From the NCBI RefSeq assembly GCF_004799665.1, contig NZ_CP031310.1:124001-188000 (forward strand): a stretch of DNA of 64,000 nt, in the 5' to 3' direction. Within the stretch, counting starts at the first letter, position 1. The number at the start of each line of letters is the position of its first letter. Below the pieces are notes generated by a model. That model saw only the letters and a list, made by a program, of their open reading frames with translations. It made no database searches and was not told where the DNA came from. The position numbers and the translations under genes are program-made. The DNA is from Halapricum salinum. GTDB lineage: Archaea; Halobacteriota; Halobacteria; Halobacteriales; Haloarculaceae. This document shows, piece by piece, positions 1 to 8,675 of the stretch.

Positions 1-1083
1 GTCCTCCCGAGACGTCGAGAGGTCGACGTCGAGCGATCCGGACTCGATCTCGTTGGTCCGCTGGCGGAGGCGTGCCAGCGGAACGACCGTCGAGCGGCCG
101 AGGACGAGTCCGACGACACACAGCGAGATCAATGCGGCGAGCACGAGGACGATCACGTTCCGGCCGACCGTCCCGCTGACGGCGTACAGCGTGCCCGTAT
201 CCGCAGTCGAGACCGCGACCCAGTCGGTCCCGTCGATCGCGGCGTAGGTTCGAACTTCGTTCCTTGATTCGACCGTGGCCATTCCATTCCTGGAGATGGC
301 CCGCGAGAAGGCCCGGGCCGAGGAGAGCGTTGCGGCTCGGCTGTCGCCGATCCCGACGACACCCTCCCCCTGCTCGTTGAGGAGATACGTCTGGACGTCG
401 CCGCCGACCGAGCTAGTGCCGGCGTGTTCGCCGAGGCGACTCACGACGACGAGTCGGCGGTCCGAAGAGACGCGACTCACGAACGCGACTGCCGGCTCTC
501 CGTCGACGGTGTAGGAGTGGTCCGAGACTGCCACGCCGTCCGCAGTCGCGAAGTCGGAGCCCATCGGCCCGTCCCACGGCTGGTCGACCTCGGTCAGTGA
601 CTCGCCGGTGTACGACGAGTCCGTACTGGCGAGGACGGTCTCGCTCGCTACGTCGACGTAGTGGAGACTGTGGATCGTCTCCGAACCGTTCGCTCTCGCG
701 CCCTGAAGGTACTCCCCAAGCACGGCGCTGTCACCCCCGTCCGGGAGGCGGACCGTGATCAGTCTGGTCTGTGAGCGCATTCCCTCGACCCACTCGCCGA
801 CCGACTGGGCGCGGAGGTCGGCCGTCGTCTCGAGTTTTGTCGTCGCGTCGTCCTGAATGGTCCCCTGGATCTGGACGTACGTCACCACGCCGATCACGCC
901 GATCAGGACGACGACCAGCGACAGCGCGACCAGGAATTTCAGTGCCAGTCGCTGGCGGACGAATCGCGGAGTCAATCGTTCGTACACCCGGTGGCGGATC
1001 GAGTCGGACGGTTCCCCACCCCCAGCGTTTTGACTCCCCGTGGCGGACGAGCGGCTCGAATCTGTATCACGGCCGGGTGTCAT
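1..1083 (-). CDS. Methyl-accepting-type sensory transducer, N-terminal part (runs off window)
   Basis: The frame opens at ATG 1083 and is still open at base 1, giving 361 residues of a longer protein. A Ser/Gly-rich cytoplasmic leader is followed by a membrane segment at about residues 50-70, an extracellular sensing region of about 235 residues, a second membrane segment at about 309-329 and the start of a HAMP linker (VVPLARLRQRTNEIESG). This two-TM plus HAMP layout is that of haloarchaeal Htr chemotaxis transducers. The extracellular part looks like a Cache/PAS-type ligand domain, but its ligand cannot be read from sequence. A sensor kinase with the same front end is the alternative, because the signalling domain lies outside the window. 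Confidence 0.8.
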   Translation of the reverse strand, partial: MTPGRDTDSSRSSATGSQNAGGGEPSDSIRHRVYERLTPRFVRQRLALKFLVALSLVVVLIGVIGVVTYVQIQGTIQDDATTKLETTADLRAQSVGEWVEGMRSQTRLITVRLPDGGDSAVLGEYLQGARANGSETIHSLHYVDVASETVLASTDSSYTGESLTEVDQPWDGPMGSDFATADGVAVSDHSYTVDGEPAVAFVSRVSSDRRLVVVSRLGEHAGTSSVGGDVQTYLLNEQGEGVVGIGDSRAATLSSARAFSRAISRNGMATVESRNEVRTYAAIDGTDWVAVSTADTGTLYAVSGTVGRNVIVLVLAALISLCVVGLVLGRSTVVPLARLRQRTNEIESGSLDVDLSTSRED

Positions 1084-1222
1084 AGTTTGGCGGGAACGTG
1101 TCGCTCCCGGACCCCTTCGATACGTGCATAGTCGGCCAACATCTCATAAAAGGATTGGGATACGCTCACGTGGGGCAGCGACCTGTCGAAAGGCGTTTTG
1201 GTCGGCGACGGCTATCGCAGCT

Positions 1223-1570
1223 ATGAGCCTCGACGACCTAGACGCCGACGTGACTGGCGTCGCTGGTGACCTGGGCGACAGTCTCGCGGTCGACCTCGAT
1301 CGAGAGACACGGACAGAACTCGCGATGCTGGTCGCCGCGATGGATCCGGACGACCCCGACGAACTGATCCGCCGGGCCGTCCACGCCTTCTTCCAGCAGC
1401 AAGTCGATACTGGGCGGCTGGACTTCCAGCTTCGGGCGGCCTACGACGTGACCTACGACGAGTATCTCTCCGGAATGACCTTCGACGAGATGACCGGCGG
1501 GATGGGGGGACTAGGTGGGGCTGGCGGCGGACCACAGGGTGATCCTGACGACCGTCGTTATCAGTTTTAA
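1223..1570 (+). CDS. Small acidic haloarchaeal protein of unknown function
   Basis: 115 residues. It starts at ATG 1223, which lies about 27 bases after a TATA-like GCGTTTTGG stretch, so the message is probably leaderless. The N-terminal two thirds are acidic and probably helical (ELAMLVAAMDPDDPDELIRR, then a VHAFFQQQVDTG helix). The C-terminus is a Gly/Met-rich tail (GGMGGLGGAGGGPQGDP) that looks disordered. It is divergent from the transducer gene and convergent with the histidine kinase. I do not recognise a family. The helical part could be a small dimerisation or DNA-binding module, but no diagnostic motif is visible. Confidence 0.6.
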   Translation: MSLDDLDADVTGVAGDLGDSLAVDLDRETRTELAMLVAAMDPDDPDELIRRAVHAFFQQQVDTGRLDFQLRAAYDVTYDEYLSGMTFDEMTGGMGGLGGAGGGPQGDPDDRRYQF

Positions 1571-1588
1571 GCCGACGGCCACTCGACC

Positions 1589-3040
1589 CTACGGAGAGAC
1601 GATTTCGACGCCGGTGATCTCGAAGCGAGCACCGCCATCACGACTCTCGGTCACGCTGATGTCCCAACCGTGAGCGAGGGCGACTTCCTTGACGATACTC
1701 AGCCCGAAGCCAGTGCCGTCTTCGGCGGTAGAATACCCGGCGTCGAACACGTCGTCCCGTTCGTCCACGGGGATCCCGGGACCGTCGTCGGAGACGTAAA
1801 AACCGTGGCCACCCCTATCGGAACCGCGAGTGGTCGTCGGCAGCGGTTCGATCAGCCCGACCGTCACAGTTGCGTCCGGGCCCGCATGGTCCGCAGCGTT
1901 CGCCAACAGGTTCTCGAACAACTGCCGGAGCCTGTTCGGATCGGCTTCGATTCGGAACGTCTCGACGGTTTCGACGGCCACAGTCGATCGATCGATGCTT
2001 TCGCTAGCGGCCCGGACGATCTCGTCGACCTCGACCGGCTCGGTCGCTCCGATCCCCAGCCCCTGTTTGGCCAGCGTCAGGACGTTTTCGATCAGTGTCT
2101 CGATCTGCTGGTGGGCCTGGCGTATCCGCTCGAACGCTTCTGGGTCGCCTGTTCGTTCTGCCTCGTCCAGAAGGCCACTGGCGAGCTGCAGCGGCGTTCG
2201 GATGTCGTGAGAGACGACGTGTGCAAACTCCTCGAAGCGCTCTTTCTGCTGTTCGAGTTTTCTCTCTCTCCGCTTCAGATCCGTGATATCGTGCATCGTC
2301 CCCAAGACACGGACGGTGTCCCCGTCTTCGACCTCGGGCTGGCCTCTCGTCCGCACCCAACGCAAATCGTCGTCAGCGGTTCGGAAACGCAGTTCCAGGT
2401 CGTACGATTCGCCGGACTCGATGGCTTGCTGAAAGGCCTCTCTGATGGTCTGTCTATCGTCGGGGTGGTAGTGTTCGATCGATCGTTCAGGCGTCATCAC
2501 TTCGTCCGGGTCGAGGCCGTGGATACGACGGACGCCGTCTGTGATGAATGCTCGATCCGTCTCTACGCCGTACTCCCAGGCACCGATGTCGGCAATCCGT
2601 TGGGCCTTCTCGAAGATATTCGCCCGTTGTTTGTGTCGTTGACTGGCCCGGTGCTCTGAGAGCACCGTCTCGATGCGGGCCGCCAATCGTTCGACGGTCT
2701 CAGGATCGGCACTCCCAGGGCCACTGTCGCCGTCTCCGGTGAAGATTGCGCCACTGGCAACACCCTCGCCAGTATCGACCGTAGAGAGGACGAACGGCAA
2801 GTCTTCGGCCGCTTCCGAGACCGCACTGAGCAACCCCACACCAGTGCGGCCGTCCAACTCGCCCGGCGAGACGAGACAATCGAATGCTTCGTTCGTGAGG
2901 CGGTCGACGCCAGCAGTGACGCTACCTGCAACCTCGACAGTAAAGCGGCTGTCGGCGTCTTCGAGTTCTCGCGCTCTCCGATCCGCAGACTCGTGCCCGT
3001 CGAGATACAGTATGCGAATCGAGTCGCGCTCCCGCTTCAT
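1589..3040 (-). CDS. PAS-domain sensor histidine kinase with degenerate receiver-like N-terminus
   Basis: 483 residues from ATG 3040, preceded by an AGGTGTG ribosome-site-like sequence; an in-frame start ten codons upstream is less likely. Order: receiver-like domain at about residues 5-125 with no convincing phosphoacceptor Asp (CLVSPGELDG where the Asp would sit), a PAS domain at about 140-255 ending in a typical PAC motif (VLGTMHDITDLKRRE), a HisKA helix with the phosphorylated His in FAHVVSHDIRTPLQL (about residue 278), and a HATPase_c domain with N box (NLLANAADHA), G1 (DDGPGIP) and G2 (GTGFGLSIV). No membrane segment is seen, so it is a cytoplasmic sensor. No cognate response regulator is adjacent, which is common in haloarchaea. 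Confidence 0.9.
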   Translation of the reverse strand: MKRERDSIRILYLDGHESADRRARELEDADSRFTVEVAGSVTAGVDRLTNEAFDCLVSPGELDGRTGVGLLSAVSEAAEDLPFVLSTVDTGEGVASGAIFTGDGDSGPGSADPETVERLAARIETVLSEHRASQRHKQRANIFEKAQRIADIGAWEYGVETDRAFITDGVRRIHGLDPDEVMTPERSIEHYHPDDRQTIREAFQQAIESGESYDLELRFRTADDDLRWVRTRGQPEVEDGDTVRVLGTMHDITDLKRRERKLEQQKERFEEFAHVVSHDIRTPLQLASGLLDEAERTGDPEAFERIRQAHQQIETLIENVLTLAKQGLGIGATEPVEVDEIVRAASESIDRSTVAVETVETFRIEADPNRLRQLFENLLANAADHAGPDATVTVGLIEPLPTTTRGSDRGGHGFYVSDDGPGIPVDERDDVFDAGYSTAEDGTGFGLSIVKEVALAHGWDISVTESRDGGARFEITGVEIVSP

Positions 3041-3163
3041 TGACACACCTGAAATAAAAACCCCGATCAAATAACATTCCGCCCCTCGTTATCAAATCTG
3101 TAATCCAGACGACTGGACGTGTCCCGTCCAAACGGCTAAGGCATCGGCGGGAGAGGTCGACAT

Positions 3164-3304
3164 ATGGTGCCTGCATCACGCGAGCAGTTCGACCATCCGG
3201 CCTGGCGAGCGCTCGCGGGTACGATCGTCGGCTACGCCGTCGTCCTCACGATCATCCTGCTCGGGCTGTTCGTCGTCCCGTACCTGTTGTACGGCGCATT
3301 CTGA
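3164..3304 (+). CDS. 46-residue single-pass membrane protein
   Basis: Short ORF from ATG 3164 to TGA 3302-3304. A polar N-terminus with HPAWRAL is followed by one strongly hydrophobic segment (VVLTIILLGLFVVPYLLYG). A TATA-like CGGCTAAGG lies about 27 bases upstream, matching leaderless transcription. Its stop codon directly abuts the stop of the convergent gene on the other strand. Small one-helix proteins of this kind are widespread in haloarchaea and uncharacterised. No function can be assigned. Confidence 0.6.
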   Translation: MVPASREQFDHPAWRALAGTIVGYAVVLTIILLGLFVVPYLLYGAF

Positions 3305-3502
3305 TCAATCGAGCACTTCGCCGATCCGCTGGGGTTCGCCCGAAAGACTCGGGCTCTCCTCGACGATCTTGAGTACTTCGTGATCGGTCACGTCGGGATA
3401 GGGCTTCTCAATTGCGTCTTCGATGAGCGACTTCTCCAGGCGGAACTCGTGACCCTCGTAGATCACGTCCACGCCCTGTTCGTCGAACGAGAGAACCGTC
3501 AT
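3305..3502 (-). CDS. Conserved haloarchaeal small protein (DUF5800-like)
   Basis: 65 acidic residues from ATG 3502, with no membrane segment. The sequence begins MTVLSFDEQGVDVIYEG and contains a TDHEVLKIVEESPSLSGEP stretch. From memory this matches a highly conserved haloarchaeal family labelled DUF5800; I could not verify that label here. Predicted to be a small beta-hairpin plus helix protein. The gene is transcribed away from the bactofilin-like gene at 3637, so the two share a 134-base divergent promoter region. Confidence 0.7.
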   Translation of the reverse strand: MTVLSFDEQGVDVIYEGHEFRLEKSLIEDAIEKPYPDVTDHEVLKIVEESPSLSGEPQRIGEVLD

Positions 3503-3606
3503 ATGCCGACTACTCGGTGTATCCTCAAAACGAACTCGGTCTGGAATGACAGCCCTTCGAAACGCGTCAGACGTACGGCTGACGAGTGGCAGACGCGGGC
3601 TATGGC

Positions 3607-3627
3607 TTTAATACGGTTCACGGAGGT
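3607..3627 (+). promoter_or_regulatory. TATA box and Shine-Dalgarno before the bactofilin-like gene
   Basis: TTTAATAC at 3607-3614 is centred about 27 bases before GTG 3637, the normal spacing for a haloarchaeal leaderless start. A perfect GGAGGT at 3622-3627 also sits 9 bases before the same GTG. Both signals pick GTG 3637 over the in-frame ATG at 3586, which would lie upstream of the promoter. Confidence 0.6.
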
Positions 3628-3636
3628 AACACGAAC

Positions 3637-4731
3637 GTGCTGTTCCGCTCGGACCCGCTGGACGAACTGACAATTCCAGACGGCACGACCGTCGAGGAAC
3701 ACGATCTCGTGACCGACGGGGACGTGCTGGTCGGCGGCCAGTCCACCGTCGAGTTCGGGGTCCGCGGGCGGAACGTGATCGCCGGCGAGCGCGTCCGCTT
3801 CGGCGGCCACATCGAGGCCGAGGGCGACTGCCGGCTGGACATGTGGTGTGACGTCGCCGACAACGTGCTCGTGGGTGAAGACGCCTACCTCGGCGAGCGC
3901 GTCCACGTCGGCGGCCAGTTGAAGGTCGCGGGCGACATCGACATCGGCGACGACGTCGATATCGAGGAAGGGTTCGAGGCAAACGGCTGGATCGTCATTC
4001 GGAATCCGATGCCGACGATCGTCTTCCTGTTCGTCTACCTCGGCCAGCTCCTTCGGATCGGCGAGGAAGAAGCCGCCGAGAACGCCCTCTCGACGTTGCT
4101 CGACGAAGACAGCGAGGACGAGCCTGTCGTCATCCCGCGCGGGGCGACCGTCAGCGACGACGCCTGGCGCGTCTCCACGCCGGCCCGGATGGGCGACGAC
4201 TGCCGAATCCACGGCAACATCCGCGCCGAGGACGTGACCGTCGGCCGCGACAACGTGATCTTCGGCAGTCTCCGGGCAAAGGGCGACATCGTCGTCGGCC
4301 GCGGGAGCGACGTCAAAGGCAATGTCACGACCCGAAACGGCGACGTCGAGATCGGCCCCGGTGTCAAGATCTGGGGCGACGTCCGCGCCGAGAACGTCCG
4401 GCTCCACGAGAACGCGACCGTCGACGGGACGATCCGCGCCAGCGGCGAGATCCAACTCCACACCGACGACGTGCTCGACGACCCCGACGAGGACGCCGAG
4501 GCGATGGCCGAGATGGCCGCCGAGATGGAAGGCGAGAGCGCTGAGAGCGAGGGTTCCGAACACGACGAGGCTGGCGAGGCGAACGAGGACGAGACAACCG
4601 ACACAGAGCCACCCGAGAGCGACGCCGTCGAGAAGGGCGACTCCGAAGAGCCAGACGAGAGCGACGAGCAGAGGGAGCGACCTGTGACGGCCGTCGAAGA
4701 CGACGGCGAGCAGCCCGACCCGGCGTCCTGA
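3637..4731 (+). CDS. Polymer-forming cytoskeletal protein (bactofilin-like, possible halofilin)
   Basis: 364 residues from GTG 3637. Repeated short strands rich in G-D-V-x-V/I turns (residues about 10-120 and 160-275) are typical of the right-handed beta-helix of polymer-forming (bactofilin/CcmA) proteins. The two beta-helix stretches are separated by a hydrophobic segment (PMPTIVFLFVYLGQLLRIG, residues about 124-142) that could anchor to or dip into the membrane. The last 75 residues are a very acidic Glu/Asp/Ser-rich tail, probably disordered. Haloarchaeal bactofilin homologues (halofilins) affect cell-shape transitions in Haloferax; assignment of this protein to HalA or HalB is inference. 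The downstream YchF-type gene is codirectional after a 57-base gap. Confidence 0.8.
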   Translation: MLFRSDPLDELTIPDGTTVEEHDLVTDGDVLVGGQSTVEFGVRGRNVIAGERVRFGGHIEAEGDCRLDMWCDVADNVLVGEDAYLGERVHVGGQLKVAGDIDIGDDVDIEEGFEANGWIVIRNPMPTIVFLFVYLGQLLRIGEEEAAENALSTLLDEDSEDEPVVIPRGATVSDDAWRVSTPARMGDDCRIHGNIRAEDVTVGRDNVIFGSLRAKGDIVVGRGSDVKGNVTTRNGDVEIGPGVKIWGDVRAENVRLHENATVDGTIRASGEIQLHTDDVLDDPDEDAEAMAEMAAEMEGESAESEGSEHDEAGEANEDETTDTEPPESDAVEKGDSEEPDESDEQRERPVTAVEDDGEQPDPAS

Positions 4732-4788
4732 CAGACACCTGAGCGTGTGATCGAAAACGGCTTTGACCCCGATACCGCACAGTGACAC

Positions 4789-5970
4789 ATGCTCTCGATC
4801 GCACTTGCCGGCAAGCCAAACGCCGGTAAGTCCACCTTCTATCAGGCGGCGACGATGGCCGAGGTCGACGTGGGCAACTATCCCTTTACGACGATCGACG
4901 CCAATCGGGGGGTCACGCACGTCCGCACGGAGTGTCCGTGTCTCGACCGCGAGGAACGCTGTGGTGACGAACACTGCCACGACGGGAAACGGTACGTCCC
5001 CGTCGAACTGCTGGACGTCGCCGGACTCGTCCCCGGTGCCCACGAAGGCAAAGGGCTGGGTAATCAGTTTCTGGACGAACTGTCGAACGCCGACGTCGTC
5101 CTGCACGTCGTCGACGCGGCGGGCGCGACCAACGCGGAGGGCGAACCCGTCGAGATCGGCGAGCACGACCCCGTCGATGACCTGGACTTCATCGAGCGGG
5201 AGATGGACCTCTGGCTGGCGAGCATCGTCGAGCGCAACTGGGAGTCTGTCGAACGCGCGTCCCGCTCACCCGATTTCGACCTCGACGAGACGCTCGTCGA
5301 CCTCCTGAGTGGCGTCGGCGCGAGCGAACTCGACGTCTCTCGCGCGCTTCGCGAGATCGACTATCCCGACGATCCGATTCAGTGGACCGACGAGGATCGC
5401 GAGGCGCTGGCGCGGGACATCCGTGAGCGAACCAAACCGATCGTCGTGGTGGCCAACAAGGCCGACATCGCGCCCGAAGAGAACCTCCGGCGGCTTCGCG
5501 AGGCCGCAGACACCGTGATCCCGGCCACCGCCGACGGCGAACTCGCCCTCCGGAAGGCCGCCGAGGCGGGCGTCATCGAGTACGATCCCGGCGACGCGGA
5601 CTTCGAGATCGTCGGCGACCTCAGCGACCAGCAACAACAGGGGTTAGAGAAGATCCGCGACGTGATGGCCGAGTGGGGCGGCACCGGGATCCAGGACGCA
5701 CTCGACTACGCGGTCTACGACCTGCTGGAGCACATCACCGTCTATCCCGTCCAGAACGAGACCCACTGGACCGACGGCCAGGGCAACGTCCTCCCAGACG
5801 CGTTTCTCCTCCCCGAGAGTTCGACGCCGACTGATCTGGCCTACGCCGTCCACTCCGACATCGGCGACGGCTATCTTCACGCCGTCGACGCCCGCAAGGA
5901 GATGCGGATCAGCGACGAGACCGAGTTAGAAGAGGGTGACGTGATCAAGATCGTCTCGACGGCGAACTGA
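4789..5970 (+). CDS. ychF: YchF/Obg-family GTPase (redox-regulated ATPase YchF type) with TGS domain
   Basis: 393 residues. The P-loop is AGKPNAGKST near the N-terminus, G3 is DVAGL with the following HEGKGLGNQFLDEL characteristic of the Obg/YchF class, and the NKxD motif is intact (VVANKADIAPEE). A helical insert sits in the middle and the final 80 residues form a TGS domain (HITVYPVQNETHWTDGQG, then DLAYAVHSDIGDGYLHAVDA). A cluster of four Cys plus His residues (ECPCLDREERCGDEHCHDGK) sits between the switch regions, as in other archaeal members. Proteins of this family bind ribosomes. The intact NKAD means GTP rather than ATP preference is likely despite the usual annotation name. Confidence 0.9.
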   Translation: MLSIALAGKPNAGKSTFYQAATMAEVDVGNYPFTTIDANRGVTHVRTECPCLDREERCGDEHCHDGKRYVPVELLDVAGLVPGAHEGKGLGNQFLDELSNADVVLHVVDAAGATNAEGEPVEIGEHDPVDDLDFIEREMDLWLASIVERNWESVERASRSPDFDLDETLVDLLSGVGASELDVSRALREIDYPDDPIQWTDEDREALARDIRERTKPIVVVANKADIAPEENLRRLREAADTVIPATADGELALRKAAEAGVIEYDPGDADFEIVGDLSDQQQQGLEKIRDVMAEWGGTGIQDALDYAVYDLLEHITVYPVQNETHWTDGQGNVLPDAFLLPESSTPTDLAYAVHSDIGDGYLHAVDARKEMRISDETELEEGDVIKIVSTAN

Positions 5971-6003
5971 GGGCAGAACGCGGTGCGCGCGGGTCACGTA
6001 GGC

Positions 6004-7353
6004 TCACGCGTACGCGTCGAACTCTTTTCCGAAAACGAGGAAGTAGCCCGTCCCGACGAGCCCGACGACGGCGGCGAGCGTGAACGCGGCTTCCGGGCTG
6101 ACGAAGTCCCAGAGATACCCACCGAGGGCCGCACTCGGAATCACGACTGTGTTTCGCAAGAGGTAGTACGTCCCCGTGACGCGGCCGCCGGCGCCCTGTT
6201 CGGCCGGCCCGACGATCAGCGCCTTGTGCGAGGGCAAGCCCGCGAATCGGAGCCCCGAGAACGCGAAGATGACCACCATCGCCCACTGGAGCGGCACGAC
6301 TGACGAGAGTGCGTCCGGGCCAGCGATGAGGACGACAGGGAAGATTCCGTAGACGGCGAACCCGAGCGCGACCACGGGCTTGAGGCCGACGCGCTCGGCG
6401 ATTCGGGCTGCCGGGACCATCGTGAGCAGGGCGACCAGCATCTCGACGCCGAGCAGGTAGCCGAAGAAGGCCGCCGGCGAGAGCGAGACATCGTAGCCGA
6501 AACCGGCGAGTGATCCCGAGGCGTCGAAGCCGACCGCATAGAACTGGGTGACGACCAGGACGAAAAAGACGTAGACCATCCCGTTGGCGAACCGGACCAG
6601 CGTATCGGCGACGAGCAGCGGCCGCAACTCGGTCGGCATCTCCCGGAGGTCACGACGGATCTGGTCGATCCCATCGAAGGAGTCCCCGAACGAATCCTCG
6701 CTGGCGTCGTAGAGGACGTGCTGGACGACCGTTCCGAGCAGCCCCACCGCCAAGCCGACCGCGAGCACATACTGAAAACTCACCGTGAAATCGGAGTGCA
6801 AACCGATGAGGACAGCCGCCAGGACGGGACCGACAAGAAAGGCGATCCGACGGAAGGTCTCGGTACTTGCGAATCCCGAGGCGAGGCGAGACGGATCGGT
6901 GGCCTGTTTGACGACCGCGAACGTCGCGCCGAGGCCGAACGATTTCCACGCCTGGGCGAACACCAACCCGACGAATATCCAGAGCCACGGTTCGACGACG
7001 ACGCCGCCGAGAGTGATCGTGCCGATGTTCGGCGCGACGAGCCAGATCGCGAACCCGAGCGTCGAGACGAGACCGAACACCGTCAGCGCGTATCGCGAGC
7101 CCAGTCGATCCGAGATCGCGCCGCCGGGGTAAGGGTAAAGCGCCGAGATGACGTTCCCGACGGTGCCGAACAGGCCGATCACGAATCCCGACGCCCCGAG
7201 CGCAGTCATGTACTCCGGGAGGTAACGGCCGGTCATCTGGAAGCCAAGACTGAACGCGAACATCGCTAGCGAGAGAACGAGTACGTCCCGTTCGAGCGCG
7301 AAGAACTGCCGAAACTGGTCGCGGACTGTCGGGGACTCGCTATCGGCACCCAT
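6004..7353 (-). CDS. MFS transporter
   Basis: 449 residues from ATG 7353 (MGADSESPTVRDQF), chosen because the upstream extension is Arg-rich and not protein-like. About twelve hydrophobic helices are visible, with a central cytoplasmic loop (residues about 205-230, SEDSFGDSFDGIDQIRRDLR). The loop after TM2 carries a DRLGSRYALT motif, the typical MFS signature between TM2 and TM3. Substrate is unknown: multidrug, sugar or organic-anion export all fit. It is convergent with the YchF gene and divergent from the L7Ae operon, with about 250 bases between. Confidence 0.85.
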   Translation of the reverse strand: MGADSESPTVRDQFRQFFALERDVLVLSLAMFAFSLGFQMTGRYLPEYMTALGASGFVIGLFGTVGNVISALYPYPGGAISDRLGSRYALTVFGLVSTLGFAIWLVAPNIGTITLGGVVVEPWLWIFVGLVFAQAWKSFGLGATFAVVKQATDPSRLASGFASTETFRRIAFLVGPVLAAVLIGLHSDFTVSFQYVLAVGLAVGLLGTVVQHVLYDASEDSFGDSFDGIDQIRRDLREMPTELRPLLVADTLVRFANGMVYVFFVLVVTQFYAVGFDASGSLAGFGYDVSLSPAAFFGYLLGVEMLVALLTMVPAARIAERVGLKPVVALGFAVYGIFPVVLIAGPDALSSVVPLQWAMVVIFAFSGLRFAGLPSHKALIVGPAEQGAGGRVTGTYYLLRNTVVIPSAALGGYLWDFVSPEAAFTLAAVVGLVGTGYFLVFGKEFDAYA

Positions 7354-7445
7354 CGGGCGGGGGTTCGGAGAGACGAGCCAAAGAGGTTGCCGTCTCTCCC
7401 GAACTTCTCGCAGCGTGTCCTCCCCTCTCACACCATAGACGCTTC

Positions 7446-7610
7446 GAAAGCGCTTTTAGGTACGGCAAGTTCAATACAGGATACAGCCTGCGCGGGGTTG
7501 ATGATGCTCCTAGCCTCTAGGATTACAGTGGCGCCGGACTCGGCGTCGCCGGGGACCGGCTCCGAAACGGCGGGGGAGCGCGAGCCCACGTGCAGGAGGA
7601 GACCAATACC
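7446..7610 (+). promoter_or_regulatory. Promoter and long 5' leader of the L7Ae ribosomal operon
   Basis: CGAAAGCGCTTTTAGGTA at about 7445-7462 reads as a BRE plus TATA box, placing the transcription start near 7480 and leaving a leader of about 130 bases. The leader contains TGATGA (7499-7504) and a perfect small hairpin CCTAG-CCT-CTAGG (7509-7521), followed by a GC-rich stem region and a GGAGGA site at 7596-7601 nine bases before ATG 7611. L7Ae is known in other archaea to autoregulate through kink-turns in its own mRNA. I cannot complete a canonical kink-turn here, so that role is only a possibility. Confidence 0.45.
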
Positions 7611-7973
7611 ATGCCAGTATACGTCGATTTCGACGTCCCTGCCGATCTCGAAGACGACGCCCTCGAGGCGCTCGAGGTCGCGCGGGACACAGGATCCGTC
7701 AAGAAAGGTACCAACGAGACGACCAAAGCCGTCGAGCGCGGCTCCGCCCAGCTGATCTTCATCGCCGAGGACGTCCAGCCCGAGGAGATCGTCATGCACC
7801 TCCCCGAGCTGGCCGACGAGAAGGACGTTCCGTTCGTCTTCGTCGCCCAGCAGGACGACCTCGGTGAGGCAGCGGGCCTCGAAGTCGGCAGCGCTGCTGC
7901 CGCCATCGTCGATTCGGGCGACGCCAGCGACGACGTCGAGGACATCGCCGACAAGCTCGAGGAGCTTCGGTGA
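7611..7973 (+). CDS. rpl7ae: 50S ribosomal protein L7Ae
   Basis: 120 residues beginning [15 protein letters not shown], the expected haloarchaeal N-terminus and length. Diagnostic features are the RNA-contacting [18 protein letters not shown] and [19 protein letters not shown]7Ae binds kink-turns in rRNA, box C/D and H/ACA guide RNAs and RNase P RNA. GGAGGA precedes ATG 7611. It is first in an operon with S28e (11-base gap), L24e and Ndk, an order conserved across haloarchaea. Confidence 0.97.
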   Translation: MPVYVDFDVPADLEDDALEALEVARDTGSVKKGTNETTKAVERGSAQLIFIAEDVQPEEIVMHLPELADEKDVPFVFVAQQDDLGEAAGLEVGSAAAAIVDSGDASDDVEDIADKLEELR

Positions 7974-7984
7974 GGTGACCGCTG

Positions 7985-8212
7985 ATGAGTGCTGAGGAAT
8001 CCGAAGACAGCGGATCCACCGCCGCCGAGGTCATCGAGGTCGTCGGCCGGACGGGGATGCACGGCGAGGCCATGCAGGTCAAGTGCCGCATCCGCGAAGG
8101 CGGGAACCAGGGCCGCATCATCACGCGGAACGTCCTGGGCCCGGTCCGGGAAGGTGACGTGCTCCAGCTCCGCGAGACCGCCCGCGAAGCCGACGCAATC
8201 GGAGGCCAGTAA
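7985..8212 (+). CDS. rps28e: 30S ribosomal protein S28e
   Basis: 75 residues. The core matches S28e: [19 protein letters not shown], then [20 protein letters not shown] and the invariant [16 protein letters not shown]. The first 13 residues are an acidic Ser/Glu extension typical of halophiles. It sits between L7Ae and L24e; the L24e start codon follows its stop by a single base, so translation is probably coupled. Confidence 0.97.
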   Translation: MSAEESEDSGSTAAEVIEVVGRTGMHGEAMQVKCRIREGGNQGRIITRNVLGPVREGDVLQLRETAREADAIGGQ

Positions 8213-8213
8213 G

Positions 8214-8654
8214 ATGCCACAGACACGCGAGTGTGACTACTGCGGAAGCGACATCGAAGCCGGCACGGGCACGATGCTCGTCCGAACCAACGGCTCGACG
8301 ATCCACTACTGCTCGGCCAAGTGCGAGAAGAACGCCGAGCTGGGTCGTGAAGCCCGCGACCTCAACTGGACCGACGCCGGCCGCGAGAGCGACCGCCAGG
8401 AGACGGCCGCCGCCGAGCGCGAGGCCGAAGAAGCAGCCGCCGAAGCGGACGACGAAGAAGCCGAAGACGACTCCGAGGCCGCACCCGATCTCGAAGCTGC
8501 CGAATCCGAGGCTGCGGACGCCGACGACGAGGACGAACCCGTCGACGGCGACACGGAGGCCGACTCCGAGGCTGCCGACGAGGACGCAGCGGACGAGGCC
8601 GAATCCAGCGAGGACGCAGACGAAGACACCGAGGCCGAAGAGGCCGAGGCCTGA
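8214..8654 (+). CDS. rpl24e: 50S ribosomal protein L24e with long acidic tail
   Basis: 146 residues; the conserved L24e part is only the first 60 or so. It has the zinc-binding Cys set at residues 7, 10, 33 and 37 (CDYC and CSAKC) and the typical RTNGSTIHYCSAKC and LGREARDLNWT. The remaining 85 or so residues are almost entirely Glu, Asp, Ala and Ser, probably disordered. Such tails on L24e occur in other haloarchaea but vary in length. The start ATG at 8214 is one base after the S28e stop. Confidence 0.95.
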   Translation: MPQTRECDYCGSDIEAGTGTMLVRTNGSTIHYCSAKCEKNAELGREARDLNWTDAGRESDRQETAAAEREAEEAAAEADDEEAEDDSEAAPDLEAAESEAADADDEDEPVDGDTEADSEAADEDAADEAESSEDADEDTEAEEAEA

Positions 8655-8675
8655 GCGACACCCCTACTTTCATCC

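Noticed and set aside
7498-7540. Box C/D guide RNA in the L7Ae leader
   Set aside because: A box C-like TGATGA is present, but no box D (CTGA) is found at a usable distance and no terminal stem.
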